Both the position numbers and the translations under genes were made by a program. The notes beneath the pieces were generated by a model. It was not told the origin of the DNA. It searched no databases and worked only from the letters and a program-made list of their open reading frames with translations. Below, piece after piece: positions 43,512 through 52,624 of a stretch of 64,000 nt of DNA. Each line of letters begins with the position of its first letter. Positions within the stretch are counted from its first letter, which is position 1. This stretch comes from Dehalococcoidia bacterium (GTDB lineage: Bacteria > Chloroflexota > Dehalococcoidia > Dehalococcoidales > W498): assembly GCA_011170285.1 (NCBI GenBank), contig DUEE01000003.1:1-64000 (forward strand), written 5' to 3'.

Positions 43512-43552
43512 GCCCGTCCAATCCCTTAAGTTCATAAGGCAAGCGGACGGGC
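43512..43552. other. GCCCGTCC/GGACGGGC inverted repeat between pdxS and the Ycf45-like gene
   Basis: Eight-base perfect arms at 43512-43519 and 43545-43552 with a smaller CCTT/AAGG stem inside. Lacks a T-tract on either strand, so it looks more like a regulatory or protein-binding structure than a terminator. Confidence 0.35.
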
Positions 43553-43632
43553 AAAGCTCTACTTTCAATTGGCCTAATATAGCTATGTGTTTAACAAAGG
43601 CTCCTTGCCAGGCAAGGATACCTATTCTCATC

Positions 43633-44514
43633 TTACCATCCTCTAGATGCTAGCAGTTCCTCAACCGGGATTTGCTTTATATCCAATCCGGTCATAGCTT
43701 CTCCCAAGTTTTTGGAGACCTCAGCGATAATTTTCGGGTCTTGAAAGTGAGTAGTTGAATTGACAATAGCCTTGGCTCTAGCCTCTGGGTTGCTGGACTT
43801 AAATATACCTGAGCCAACAAATACACCATCGGCTCCTAATTGCATCATCAGGGCAGCATCGGCTGGGGTAGCCACTCCACCAGCAGCAAAATTGACTACT
43901 GGTAGTTTCCCTATTTTATGTATCTCCTCTATCAGCTCGAAGGGCGCTCCCATCTCTTTCGCCTGTGTCATCAACTCATCCTGGGGTGTGTTTACCAGTT
44001 TACGGATGCTACCCATTACCGCTCGCATATGCCCTACCGCTTCTACAATGTTACCGGTGCCAGCTTCACCCTTGGTTCTAATCATAGCTGCCCCTTCACC
44101 AATACGACGCAAGGCTTCACCCAAGTCACGGCAACCACAGACAAAGGGAACTTTGAAATCATACTTCCAGATATGGTGTGCTTCATCAGCCGGGGTGAGA
44201 ACTTCAGACTCATCTATAAAGTCTACACCAAGCGCTTGTAGCACTTGAGATTCCACGAAGTGACCTATGCGGCACTTAGCCATCACCGGTATTGTAACTG
44301 TTTTCATAATGGACTCAATAATGGTAGGGTCAGCCATACGAGCCACGCCTCCGGTAGCTCGAATATCGGATGGAACCCTCTCCAGTGCCATCACTGCGCA
44401 GGCACCTGCCTCCTGCGCAATCTTAGCTTGCTCAGCACTAACAACATCCATAATTACCCCACCTTTTAGCATCTGAGCCAGTCCAGCTTTGACCTTCCAT
44501 GTGCCAGTTTCCAT
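43633..44514 (-). CDS. pdxS: Pyridoxal 5'-phosphate synthase, PdxS subunit
   Basis: 293 residues. [47 protein letters not shown] (catalytic lysine) and [12 protein letters not shown], with the C-terminal [17 protein letters not shown], are diagnostic of PdxS. It makes PLP from ribose 5-phosphate, glyceraldehyde 3-phosphate and ammonia supplied by PdxT, whose gene is not adjacent. The pathway does not use DXP. Confidence 0.95.
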   Translation of the reverse strand: METGTWKVKAGLAQMLKGGVIMDVVSAEQAKIAQEAGACAVMALERVPSDIRATGGVARMADPTIIESIMKTVTIPVMAKCRIGHFVESQVLQALGVDFIDESEVLTPADEAHHIWKYDFKVPFVCGCRDLGEALRRIGEGAAMIRTKGEAGTGNIVEAVGHMRAVMGSIRKLVNTPQDELMTQAKEMGAPFELIEEIHKIGKLPVVNFAAGGVATPADAALMMQLGADGVFVGSGIFKSSNPEARAKAIVNSTTHFQDPKIIAEVSKNLGEAMTGLDIKQIPVEELLASRGW

Positions 44515-44593
44515 ATTATCTCCTTGCCCTCATATAAGCTCGTGACCTATTAACTTTATTTTACTATTGTCTAGCTTGTTTATCAACCTGGTT

Positions 44594-45406
44594 TTAGTAG
44601 CTCTTTCGGTAGATTTCTCTACCCTGGTTATCATAAAGCGCAGCTACATCAGGTTCAGTGTTATTCCAAATAGCCTGACTATATTCAAAACTAAATCCTC
44701 CCCATTCAGGATGATATTCGTCAGTGTAGATCCTGATGCTTTTTCCCGGAGCCAAAATACAAGATGGGAAAGTGAACGATGGATACCCTTCTGATATATC
44801 CGTTAGCACACAGCCAGTTATCTCTTGTGGATGGTCTCCACGATTGGTGATTTCTACATATTCGTCGGACTCTACACGAGGAACCAGCCCATCATAAAAA
44901 ATGTAGGTAATTTGGACATTCTCAACTATTATAGGTAATAGCGGTTGAGTCTCTTGCCAAACCCCTATTTTGTCCTTCTTGGCCTCTGCCTCCAGTTCCT
45001 CCAGATAATCCTGGTATTTAGTGTCAGGAGGATAAGATATAGCCCAGGCAAGCCCCTGTCTTACCAGCTCGGCATTAACAAAGGTATCATCAACATAAAC
45101 ATAGCGTAGAAGCCGTCCATATTGGTCAGTTTCGGAGATATCCTTCTCCAAGCGAATAGTTTTTCCTCCCACTAGCTGTCGGTTATATCTAGTGGCTTCC
45201 TGAGCCAGGTCACACAATCTAGCTTCTTTATCGTCTAACTCAGGCGTATCTATGCCAATATAGCGAACCTTGTATATTGCACCAGCAATGTCAACCTCAA
45301 TGGTATCGCCGTCAATCACCCTGGTGACTAGAGGAGCAGTAGGCGCGGCACAACCAGTGGATAAGATTACAATAAGCAAGCCTAGGATACTGATGGCATA
45401 TTTCAT
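44594..45406 (-). CDS. Thermonuclease (SNase) lipoprotein with lamin-tail domain
   Basis: About 270 residues. Signal peptide with lipobox (ILSTGC), then an SNase domain (VIDGDTIEVDIAG, VRYIGIDTPEL, DQYGRLLRYVYVDD, ELVRQGLAW), with active-site Arg, Glu and Arg plausible, followed by an LTD immunoglobulin-like domain (VESDEYVEITNRGDHPQEIT, FPSCILAPGKSIRIYT). It would be an envelope-anchored nuclease, perhaps for nutrient or extracellular DNA. ATG 45406 with GGAG is chosen over 45442, which would lie at the TATAAT (45441-45446 on this strand). Confidence 0.85.
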   Translation of the reverse strand: MKYAISILGLLIVILSTGCAAPTAPLVTRVIDGDTIEVDIAGAIYKVRYIGIDTPELDDKEARLCDLAQEATRYNRQLVGGKTIRLEKDISETDQYGRLLRYVYVDDTFVNAELVRQGLAWAISYPPDTKYQDYLEELEAEAKKDKIGVWQETQPLLPIIVENVQITYIFYDGLVPRVESDEYVEITNRGDHPQEITGCVLTDISEGYPSFTFPSCILAPGKSIRIYTDEYHPEWGGFSFEYSQAIWNNTEPDVAALYDNQGREIYRKSY

Positions 45407-45471
45407 AGCTCCGAGCTTAATATTTTCTATAATAGTCGTCATTATATCATAAGCTATCTCAATATATTTAT

Positions 45472-45500
45472 TTGCATTTTTGTTCAGCTTATGCTATATC
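45472..45500 (+). promoter_or_regulatory. Candidate promoter of thiC
   Basis: TTGCAT (45472-45477) and TATATC (45495-45500) are 17 bases apart and place the transcription start just before the TPP riboswitch. Both boxes are weak matches. Confidence 0.35.
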
Positions 45501-45523
45501 TAACATAAGTTTAATAGGTTTTA

Positions 45524-45606
45524 CCGCTAGGGGTGCATAAGGCTGAGAGGCGGTTTGATGCCAACCCTCGGAACCTGATCTCGATAACGCGAGCGTAGGG
45601 AAGCGG
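45524..45606 (+). ncRNA. TPP riboswitch (THI element)
   Basis: Conserved TPP aptamer: P1 arms CCGCT and AGCGG, GGGGTGC, GGCTGAGAGG, ACCCTCGGAACCTGAT and the GCGTAGGGAAGC closing region. It senses thiamine pyrophosphate to regulate thiC directly downstream. Its P1 3' strand overlaps an antiterminator helix (see the terminator entry). Confidence 0.95.
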
Positions 45607-45615
45607 CTGTTTTAG

Positions 45616-45660
45616 ACCAAGGGTTTATTATTATCAGCCGAAGCCCTTGGTTTTGTTTTT
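45616..45660 (+). terminator. Riboswitch-controlled intrinsic terminator
   Basis: ACCAAGGG (45616-45623) pairs with CCCTTGGT (45644-45651), followed by TTTTGTTTTT. An alternative helix CGGCTG (45604-45609) with CAGCCG (45635-45640) overlaps both the aptamer P1 and the terminator loop, so TPP binding frees the terminator to form. Confidence 0.85.
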
Positions 45661-45672
45661 GTGGAGTTAGAT

Positions 45673-46971
45673 ATGACTCAACTGGAATGGGCAAGAGACA
45701 CTATTATTTCACCTCAAATGGAACTGGTGGCACAGCATGAAGGGGTGGAGGCTGAGCTTATTCGGCAGGGAGTAGCCTTAGGCACGATAGTAATTCCAGC
45801 TAATACCAGACATACAAATCTTGTTCCTTGTGGTATAGGACAGGGGCTTAAAACCAAGGTCAATGCCAATTTCGGGACTTCTTCCGACTTTGGCAATATT
45901 AATACCGAGCTGGAAAAGTTGCGAGTGGCAATTGACTCGGGTGCAGATACAGTTATGGATTTAAGTAGTGGCGGTGATATAACTGCTATTCGGCGAGCAA
46001 TTATTACCTCTAGTTCACTACCAGTAGGGACAGTACCCATTTACCAGGCGGGGATTAAGGCAATAGCTAGACACGGTGCTATAGTTAAGATGACCGTAGA
46101 TGAATTATTTGCCGTGATTGAAGAGCATGCTCGGGATGGTGTTGATTTTATAACGGTGCATTGTGGAGTAACCCGCTCGGCTATTGCTCGGCTTAAACAG
46201 CAAGAAAGGATAGCCGATGTTGTATCTCGTGGTGGTGCTTTCCTGATAGGCTGGATATTATACAACGAGCGGGAAAATCCTCTTTATGAGTATTATGACC
46301 GCTTGCTAGAAATAGCCAAGGAGTTTGATGTAACCCTGAGTCTTGGTGATGGAATGCGTCCCGGTTGCTTAGCTGATGCTACCGACCGGGCTCAAATAGA
46401 GGAGTTGCTTACTTTAGGGGAGTTAGTCAACCGGGCTCGGCAAGCCGGAGTTCAAGTCATGGTTGAGGGTCCGGGACACTTACCACTGAATCAAATTGAG
46501 ACAAATGTTCATTTACAGAAGGCTATCTGCAAGGGGGCTCCATTCTATGTATTGGGTCCACTGGTAACTGATGTCGCTGCTGGCTACGACCATATCACCG
46601 GAGCTATAGGTGGTGCTATCGCTGCCGCTGCTGGAACTGATTTTTTATGCTATGTAACGCCAGCAGAGCATCTCTCCCTGCCTGACTCTGAGGATGTAAA
46701 GCAAGGGATTATAGCCTCGCGCATTGCCGCCCATGCCGGTGATATAGTTAAGGGAGTAAAGGGTGCTCAGGAGTGGGATAGAGAGATGTCTGTGGCTCGA
46801 AAAAGGCTTGACTGGGAGGAGCAAGCCAGACTGTCCTTCGACCCTGCGTTGTCTCGCCAGGTTCACAGTAGGCATGCTTCGGCTGGGGCGGCTTGCAGTA
46901 TGTGCGGTGAGTTCTGCGCTATGGCATTAATGGAAAAGGTCTTAGGTATATCAGCACCGAAAGGTTTTTGA
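45673..46971 (+). CDS. thiC: Phosphomethylpyrimidine synthase
   Basis: 432 residues. ThiC converts aminoimidazole ribotide to hydroxymethylpyrimidine phosphate by radical SAM chemistry. [43 protein letters not shown], and the cluster motif [10 protein letters not shown] near the C-terminus are all present. ATG 45673 with GTGGAG 6 bases upstream is preferred over the GTG at 45661. It is under TPP riboswitch control and followed by thi4. Confidence 0.95.
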   Translation: MTQLEWARDTIISPQMELVAQHEGVEAELIRQGVALGTIVIPANTRHTNLVPCGIGQGLKTKVNANFGTSSDFGNINTELEKLRVAIDSGADTVMDLSSGGDITAIRRAIITSSSLPVGTVPIYQAGIKAIARHGAIVKMTVDELFAVIEEHARDGVDFITVHCGVTRSAIARLKQQERIADVVSRGGAFLIGWILYNERENPLYEYYDRLLEIAKEFDVTLSLGDGMRPGCLADATDRAQIEELLTLGELVNRARQAGVQVMVEGPGHLPLNQIETNVHLQKAICKGAPFYVLGPLVTDVAAGYDHITGAIGGAIAAAAGTDFLCYVTPAEHLSLPDSEDVKQGIIASRIAAHAGDIVKGVKGAQEWDREMSVARKRLDWEEQARLSFDPALSRQVHSRHASAGAACSMCGEFCAMALMEKVLGISAPKGF

Positions 46972-46989
46972 TTAAGAGGAGAAGTTGAT

Positions 46990-47781
46990 ATGGCACTATT
47001 TCACCCGGTAACAGAAAAGGAAGTGACTAAGGCTATTGTCGGTAGTTTTTTGCGCCAGTTGGAAGAATATGTTGATAGCGATGTTATTATTATTGGTGGT
47101 GGACCCAGTGGACTTATAGCTGGGATGGAACTAGGTAAGGCTGGCCATAAAGTCCTGGTTATAGAGAGAAATAACTATCTGGGTGGTGGCTTCTGGGTGG
47201 GTGGTTATTTTATGAATAAACTTACCCTGAGGGCGCCGGCTCAGGTGATTCTCGACGAGCTGGAGGTGCCATACTCGGCGGCTAGCGAAGGTCTCTATGT
47301 AGCTGATGCCCATCATGCCTGTGCCAAGCTTATTACTACTACCTGTGATGCCGGGGTTAAGTTCCTTAGCCTGACCCTTCTGGAAGACCTGGTGGTTCAT
47401 GACGACAGGGTAGCTGGGGTAGTGGTCAATTGGAGTCCTATTGCCTATCTGCCTAGAGAGGTTTCAGCTCTTGACCCAATACCATTGGAAACAAGCGTGG
47501 TAATTGATGCTACTGGTCATGACGCCTGTGCGGCTAGAAAGCTAGAGCAGCGGGGTGTACTCAAGCTAGCTGGAGAGGGAGCTTTATGGATTGAGAAATC
47601 AGAGGAAACCGTGGTAGAGCATACTGGTGAGGTCTATCCCGGATTAGTTGTAGCTGGTATGGCAGTAGCCGCCGTTTATGGTCTACCCCGTATGGGACCC
47701 ACTTTTGGTGCTATGCTCCTTTCGGGGAAGCGAGCGGCTGAGGTCACTATGGAGGCTCTGTCGCGGATTGGAAAAACATAG
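46990..47781 (+). CDS. Thiazole synthase, Thi4 family
   Basis: 263 residues. FAD/NAD-binding fold (DVIIIGGGPSGLIAGMEL, LVIERNNYLGGGFW) and ATGHDA, as in archaeal and plant-type Thi4. The protein-derived sulfur donor cysteine of yeast Thi4 (in SCMDP) corresponds to SALDP here, so it is likely the catalytic, sulfide-using form. It makes the ADP-thiazole from NAD and glycine. 18 bases after thiC, same riboswitch. Confidence 0.88.
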   Translation: MALFHPVTEKEVTKAIVGSFLRQLEEYVDSDVIIIGGGPSGLIAGMELGKAGHKVLVIERNNYLGGGFWVGGYFMNKLTLRAPAQVILDELEVPYSAASEGLYVADAHHACAKLITTTCDAGVKFLSLTLLEDLVVHDDRVAGVVVNWSPIAYLPREVSALDPIPLETSVVIDATGHDACAARKLEQRGVLKLAGEGALWIEKSEETVVEHTGEVYPGLVVAGMAVAAVYGLPRMGPTFGAMLLSGKRAAEVTMEALSRIGKT

Positions 47782-47790
47782 TAATTAAAA

Positions 47791-48900
47791 ATGGGCAGTG
47801 CATTAAATATAGGCAAGCTGTTTGGTATACAACTTAGACTCCACTATACCTGGTTCATAATATTTGTTTTCTTAACCGTCCTGTTGGTTTCACCTCACTG
47901 GTTATCGCCACTTTGGTGGATTACTGGTATAATCACCTGCCTGCTATTTTTTGCCTCGGTAATTGCCCACGAGCTAGCTCATAGTCTTGTGGGTAGAGCC
48001 AATGGCATTCCGATAAAAAGCATAACCCTTTTTATATTTGGTGGTGTCGCCCAGATGACCAGGGAGGCAACGCGACCAATTGCTGAGTTCAAAATGGCAG
48101 CCGCCGGTCCCATCTGTAGCCTAGTGATTGGTTGCTTGTTTGGTCTGCTCTGGCTCTTTACCCCAATCACAATCGAACCCATAGCTATCATGGTTCAGTG
48201 GCTAGCTTTTATAAATGTGGCACTAGCAATATTCAATTTCATCCCGGGTTTTCCTTTAGATGGTGGGCGTGTTTTCCGTTCCCTTCTTTGGCATTTTACT
48301 GGCAACTATCAGCGCTCTACTCTAATTGCTACCCAGGTCGGGCGGGTCGTAGGCTATCTATTTATTCTAGGTGGCATTTTAATAGCTTTCCTGCGTCCAT
48401 TTGGTATGAGTTGGTTTAACGGTCTGTGGTTAGTATTTATCGGTTGGTTCCTGGAAAACGCTGCCTCAGCTAGCTATCGTCAGTCTCAATTCCGAGAAAC
48501 GCTACATAGGTTTACCGCTTCACAGGTGATGACTTCTGATTATCCTGTGGTTCCTTCGGATATTACTATTAGTCGATTGGTTCAGGAATATGTCTTGGTC
48601 AGCGGGCGTCACTTCTTGCTGGTAGCTGATGAAGGACAATTAAAGGGGATCGTAACTTTACATAATATCAAGACTATTCCCCAGGGAAATTGGGGTGTTA
48701 CTCAAGTGAAAGAGATAATGATCCCAATTAATAAGCTAAAGGTGGCGTATCCTGACCAAGATGCCCTAAGCATACTGGAGCAGATGGATGATGATGATAT
48801 GAACCAGATGCCGGTAGTGAGTGAGGGTAGGGTTATCGGGTTGATTGCACGTGATAACCTGATAAGGTTCCTCCGCATCCGTTCTGAATCGGGAATATAA
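47791..48900 (+). CDS. Site-2 protease with CBS domains
   Basis: 369 residues. Membrane metalloprotease (M50) with HELAHSLVGRA zinc motif, FPLDGGRVFRS third ligand region and AAAGP; the C-terminal part carries two CBS modules (ASQVMTSDYPVV..., VKEIMIPINKL...) that often bind nucleotides. It cleaves transmembrane substrates, possibly regulating anti-sigma-like factors; none is nearby. Starts 9 bases after thi4. Confidence 0.88.
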   Translation: MGSALNIGKLFGIQLRLHYTWFIIFVFLTVLLVSPHWLSPLWWITGIITCLLFFASVIAHELAHSLVGRANGIPIKSITLFIFGGVAQMTREATRPIAEFKMAAAGPICSLVIGCLFGLLWLFTPITIEPIAIMVQWLAFINVALAIFNFIPGFPLDGGRVFRSLLWHFTGNYQRSTLIATQVGRVVGYLFILGGILIAFLRPFGMSWFNGLWLVFIGWFLENAASASYRQSQFRETLHRFTASQVMTSDYPVVPSDITISRLVQEYVLVSGRHFLLVADEGQLKGIVTLHNIKTIPQGNWGVTQVKEIMIPINKLKVAYPDQDALSILEQMDDDDMNQMPVVSEGRVIGLIARDNLIRFLRIRSESGI

Positions 48901-48928
48901 TCAATTATTTATCAACAGAGGTTGCAAT

Positions 48929-50113
48929 TTGTATGATGTAGCAATTGTAGGTGGTGGACCGTCAGGGAGCTATGTAGCATATAAGCTGGCAGCGATGGGC
49001 TACGCGGTGGTGGTGCTGGAGCAAAAGGAAAAGCTAGGGGAGCGTGTTTGCTGTACCGGTATTATAAGCCAAGAGTGCGTTGAATCTTTTGCTATTGACA
49101 ACAATGTTATTTTAAGGCAGGTAAATAGTGCTAGATTCTTTTCACCTTCCGGGAGGTTGCTTAGACTGTGGCGGCAAGAATCTCAAGCCTGTATTGTAGA
49201 CCGAGCCGCTTTTGATGTTGCTGTAGCTAATAGGGCTCAGGGCAAAGGGGCAGAATATGTATTAAACTGCTCGGTCAAGGATATAGAGAGTAAAGATGAT
49301 AGGGTTAATATTGAAGCAATTCTTTTTGGAGAAAGGTTAGACTTTGAATCAAGAGTGGTAGTCATTGCCACTGGCTTTGGCTCAAAACTCAGTGAAGGGT
49401 TGGGTCTAGGCAAGGCTAGCGATTTTGTTATAGGAACTCAAGCCCAGGTAGAAACGATTGGGGTAGATGAGGTAGAGGTCTTTTTCGGTCAGGAGATAGC
49501 TCCTGGTTTTTTTGCCTGGCTGGTACCAATTTCACAGTCAAAGGCTCTAGTGGGGCTACTATCGCGCCGGAGCCCGGGGCTTTATCTTAAAAAGTTACTG
49601 TCAGCCTTGCTGGCTGAGGGGAAGATAGCTTCAACTGAGGCTGAGCTGATTTATGGCGGGATTCCTCTGAAACCGCTGGCTAGAACTTGTAGCCAGAGGC
49701 TAATAGTAGTCGGAGACGCCGCTGGTCAGGTGAAGCCAACCACTGGCGGCGGCATCTATTATGGTCTATTATGTGCTGACATAGCAGCTAATACTCTACA
49801 CCGAGCCTTAGAAAACGATAACTTATCAATTAAAGGTCTGGTTAGCTATGAGCGCCAGTGGAGGAGAAAGCTAGGACAAGAGCTGAAAATAGACTATTAC
49901 GCCCGAAAATTTTTTGAGCGCCTGAGTGACAGGCACACTGATAGGATATTTGACATAATAGAGTCTAATGGCATTGATAAGGCTCTACTTAAAGCGGAGG
50001 ATTTATCCTTTGACTGGCATGGTGAGGCTGTGTTGAGATTGATGGGGCACAGGGCACTTTCCAAAGCCCTTAAGACGATGAAGATACCGTTTCACTTAGG
50101 AGAGAGGGGTTGA
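48929..50113 (+). CDS. Geranylgeranyl-reductase-family FAD protein
   Basis: 394 residues. Dinucleotide fold VAIVGGGPSGSYVAYKLA, CCTGIISQECV, AFVATG-like VVIATGFGS, and VVGDAAGQVKPTTGGGIYYG match the digeranylgeranylglycerophospholipid/geranylgeranyl reductase family, which saturates isoprenoid chains. In bacteria these act on quinone side chains or lipids. TTG start, AGAGG upstream. Substrate unknown. Confidence 0.85.
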   Translation: MYDVAIVGGGPSGSYVAYKLAAMGYAVVVLEQKEKLGERVCCTGIISQECVESFAIDNNVILRQVNSARFFSPSGRLLRLWRQESQACIVDRAAFDVAVANRAQGKGAEYVLNCSVKDIESKDDRVNIEAILFGERLDFESRVVVIATGFGSKLSEGLGLGKASDFVIGTQAQVETIGVDEVEVFFGQEIAPGFFAWLVPISQSKALVGLLSRRSPGLYLKKLLSALLAEGKIASTEAELIYGGIPLKPLARTCSQRLIVVGDAAGQVKPTTGGGIYYGLLCADIAANTLHRALENDNLSIKGLVSYERQWRRKLGQELKIDYYARKFFERLSDRHTDRIFDIIESNGIDKALLKAEDLSFDWHGEAVLRLMGHRALSKALKTMKIPFHLGERG

Positions 50114-50141
50114 AGAATTTAAATAAAGGAGTTTCTTTGAG

Positions 50142-50948
50142 GTGAATAGTAGTAGCCAGAGTCTTAGCCTGGGTGAGGCAGCTAACGATTTTCTAGCTAG
50201 TTTATCTCCTGAAGAAAGAAAAACAAGCCAGCAGGAGGTATATAAGTTTATTCGCTGGTATGGCTGGGAGAGACCATTTTCAAGACTTACCGCCCCTGAA
50301 ACAGCTAACTATGCCGAGCGGTTATCATTATCGGATACTGATTATATTAAAAAGCTCGAACCAATTAGAGCCTTTCTGATTTATGCCAGGAAGGAAGGAT
50401 GGACTAAGAACAATCTAGCCACTCACCTTAAGATTAAGAAGAGGAAAACTCGGCTTCAGTCTCCAATTAGGCAGGGTTTAGCTGAGACTATTTCTTTAAC
50501 CAGACAAGGGTATCTTGAATTGGAAGCTGAGTTGGCTACCCTCAAGAGTAGGCGTCTTCAGGCTGTTGATGAAATGCGTAGAGCAAGAGCAGACAAGGAC
50601 TTCCGCGAGAATGCGCCTCTGGAGGCGGCTAGGGAACAGCATGGTCAGTTGCAAAGACGGATCAGACAGATAGAAGAAACCCTGAAGTCAGCGACTATTA
50701 TTGATGAGAAGCAAGAGGTAGCACTCAAGACAAGTATTGGAGACAATGTTATCCTGAGCGACTTGATTTCTGGTGAAGAACTGCGCTATACAATAGTCAG
50801 TCCCAGAGAAGCCGACCCAACCAGAGATAAAATTTCCACTGCTTCACCTATAGGCAAATCCTTGCTGGGGCGAGGTCGGGGAGAGGTAATAGAAGTAATA
50901 ACACCAGCCGGCAAGTTGCGCTATCAGATTAAGCAGGTTAAACGTTAA
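50142..50948 (+). CDS. GreA/GreB-family elongation factor with integrase-like N-terminal domain
   Basis: 268 residues. The C-terminal half is GreA-like: ISLTRQGYLELEAELATLKS, an acidic tip (DFRENAPLEAARE) that in GreA positions catalytic magnesium, and a C-terminal FKBP-like domain (SPIGKSLLGRGRGEVIEVIT). The N-terminal 105 residues (ANDFLASLSPEERKTSQQEV, FLIYARKEGWTKNNLATHL) resemble the SAM-like core-binding domain of tyrosine recombinases. The fusion suggests DNA-tethered transcript cleavage. GTG start. Confidence 0.78.
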   Translation: MNSSSQSLSLGEAANDFLASLSPEERKTSQQEVYKFIRWYGWERPFSRLTAPETANYAERLSLSDTDYIKKLEPIRAFLIYARKEGWTKNNLATHLKIKKRKTRLQSPIRQGLAETISLTRQGYLELEAELATLKSRRLQAVDEMRRARADKDFRENAPLEAAREQHGQLQRRIRQIEETLKSATIIDEKQEVALKTSIGDNVILSDLISGEELRYTIVSPREADPTRDKISTASPIGKSLLGRGRGEVIEVITPAGKLRYQIKQVKR

Positions 50949-50968
50949 TAAGGCATACGGTTGAACTA

Positions 50969-52060
50969 ATGAGTGTTAACATAGGCATTATAGGTCTAGC
51001 TAAAAGCGGCAAGACAACTATTTTCAATGCCTTAACCAGAGGCAAAGCGGATATAGAAAGTCCGGCGGCACATATTGGGATAGCTAAGGTTCCAGAGCCT
51101 CGCCTTAAACCGTTAGTTAGTATGCTACAGCCAAAGAAGGTAGTCCCAGTCGAGGCAAGTTACACTGATATAGGGGCTTCAATCAAGGGTTTGGGTAAGG
51201 AGACAGGTATAAGTGGTCAACTCCTGAATCAACTTAGCAGTGTAGATGCACTAATTAATGTTGTCCGAGCCTTTACCGATGAAAGTATACCCCATGTTGA
51301 AGGTAGCCTGGATGTAAAGCGGGATATTGCCACTATAGATTTAGAGCTTGCCTTTTCTGACCTGGCTATCATTGAGAGGAGGCTGGAGAGGATAGAAATA
51401 TCGTTAAAAGGAGCTAAGCCACCTGAGCGCCAGGGTCTTCTCCGTGAGCAAGAGAGTCTAATGAAGATTAAGGCTGATTTGGAAAAAGATGTTCCCATCC
51501 GGGAACAGAGGCTAACTACTAACGAAGCCAGAGCTATTACCAGCTACCAGTTTCTCACCGCCAAGCCAATACTAATAGTGGTAAATATTGGTGAAGAACA
51601 GTTATCCCAAGCAGCATCTTTAGAAACAGAGTTGAGCTTACACTATTCACGACCAAAGTGCCGCATTATTACCCTATGTGGCAAGTTAGAAATGGAGCTG
51701 GCTCAATTAAATAATGAGGGTGCTGAGGCATTCCGCAGTGAGTTTGGTGTATTAGAATCCGGGTTTGACCGCACTATCAAACTGTCCTACGAATTATTAG
51801 GGCTAATTTCGTTTTTCACTATAGCCTCGGATGAGGTTAAAGCTTGGTCTATTCATCATGGCACCAGCGCAGTTAAAGCCGCTGGTAAAATCCACTCTGA
51901 TATGGAAAGGGGCTTCATTCGGGCAGAGGTAATCACCTATGATGACCTGATGAAGTGTGGCAGTCTATCCGAATCTCGCAAGAAGGGGCTACTACGACTA
52001 GAGGGCAAAGATTACATAGTCCAAGATGGCGATGTTATCACCTTCCTGTTTAATATCTAG
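50969..52060 (+). CDS. ychF: YchF/Obg-family GTPase-like ATPase
   Basis: 363 residues. Walker A GLAKSGKTTIFNAL (most YchF have GPxNVGKST), nucleotide-binding region, a coiled coil and a C-terminal TGS domain (FTIASDEVKAWSIHHGTSAV ... VQDGDVITFLFN). YchF binds ribosomes and prefers ATP. Divergent P-loop noted but G, K and S/T residues are kept. Confidence 0.85.
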   Translation: MSVNIGIIGLAKSGKTTIFNALTRGKADIESPAAHIGIAKVPEPRLKPLVSMLQPKKVVPVEASYTDIGASIKGLGKETGISGQLLNQLSSVDALINVVRAFTDESIPHVEGSLDVKRDIATIDLELAFSDLAIIERRLERIEISLKGAKPPERQGLLREQESLMKIKADLEKDVPIREQRLTTNEARAITSYQFLTAKPILIVVNIGEEQLSQAASLETELSLHYSRPKCRIITLCGKLEMELAQLNNEGAEAFRSEFGVLESGFDRTIKLSYELLGLISFFTIASDEVKAWSIHHGTSAVKAAGKIHSDMERGFIRAEVITYDDLMKCGSLSESRKKGLLRLEGKDYIVQDGDVITFLFNI

Positions 52061-52109
52061 AGATAAAATCCTCTCAATATCCTCTAATACCACTACTAAT
52101 AATCATACC

Positions 52110-52138
52110 TTGACAGGAAATTGGCCTCAAGTCATAAT
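52110..52138 (+). promoter_or_regulatory. Promoter of the tRNA genes
   Basis: TTGACA (52110-52115) and CATAAT (52133-52138) with a 17-base spacer, ending 10 bases before the first tRNA: a near-consensus housekeeping promoter. Confidence 0.75.
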
Positions 52139-52148
52139 AAAGCTAATA

Positions 52149-52224
52149 GCGGGAGTAACTCAGTTGGTAGAGTCCCTGCCTTCCAAGCAGGTTGTCGCGA
52201 GTTCGAGTCTCGTCTCCCGCTCCA
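52149..52224 (+). tRNA. tRNA-Gly (anticodon TCC)
   Basis: Acceptor stem GCGGGAG/CTCCCGC, anticodon loop CTTCCAA on CCTGC/GCAGG stem, T arm with GTTCGAGTC, and encoded CCA end. Cloverleaf is complete; reads GGA/GGG codons. Confidence 0.95.
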
Positions 52225-52225
52225 A

Positions 52226-52297
<72 letters not shown>

Positions 52298-52344
52298 CTT
52301 ATTTTTAGCCCGCTCAGTTTTGTCAGTAGGTATGGGACTAAAAG

Positions 52345-52539
52345 ATGAAACTGGCACTAACTATCCTCTTATCTGTTGTGCTTCTAGCAGTAATAGGTGT
52401 TGGGTTATGGGTAGATGCAAACCTGATTGAACAATGGTCTTACTTACAAGCATACGGTTATAGCTTTCAGGAATGGAGGTTAATTTCCTTTTTTGTTTTG
52501 TGTGTAATAGGGAAGTGTCATAGGTGTAATTATACCTGA
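52345..52539 (+). CDS. Possible small membrane protein or remnant
   Basis: 64 codons with an N-terminal transmembrane helix (LTILLSVVLLAVIGVGLWV). No clear ribosome binding site and an odd cysteine-rich tail; may be a truncated gene behind the tRNAs. Confidence 0.3.
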   Translation: MKLALTILLSVVLLAVIGVGLWVDANLIEQWSYLQAYGYSFQEWRLISFFVLCVIGKCHRCNYT

Positions 52540-52624
52540 ATTGTCATTTATCTGACATAACATATATAGTGCGTCCCAACATTCAACTATATTATGCTAG
52601 TTTACATAATAAGGTAAATAAATA

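Noticed and set aside
43512-43552. Hairpin as terminator of pdxS
   Set aside because: Strong arms but no T-tract on either strand.
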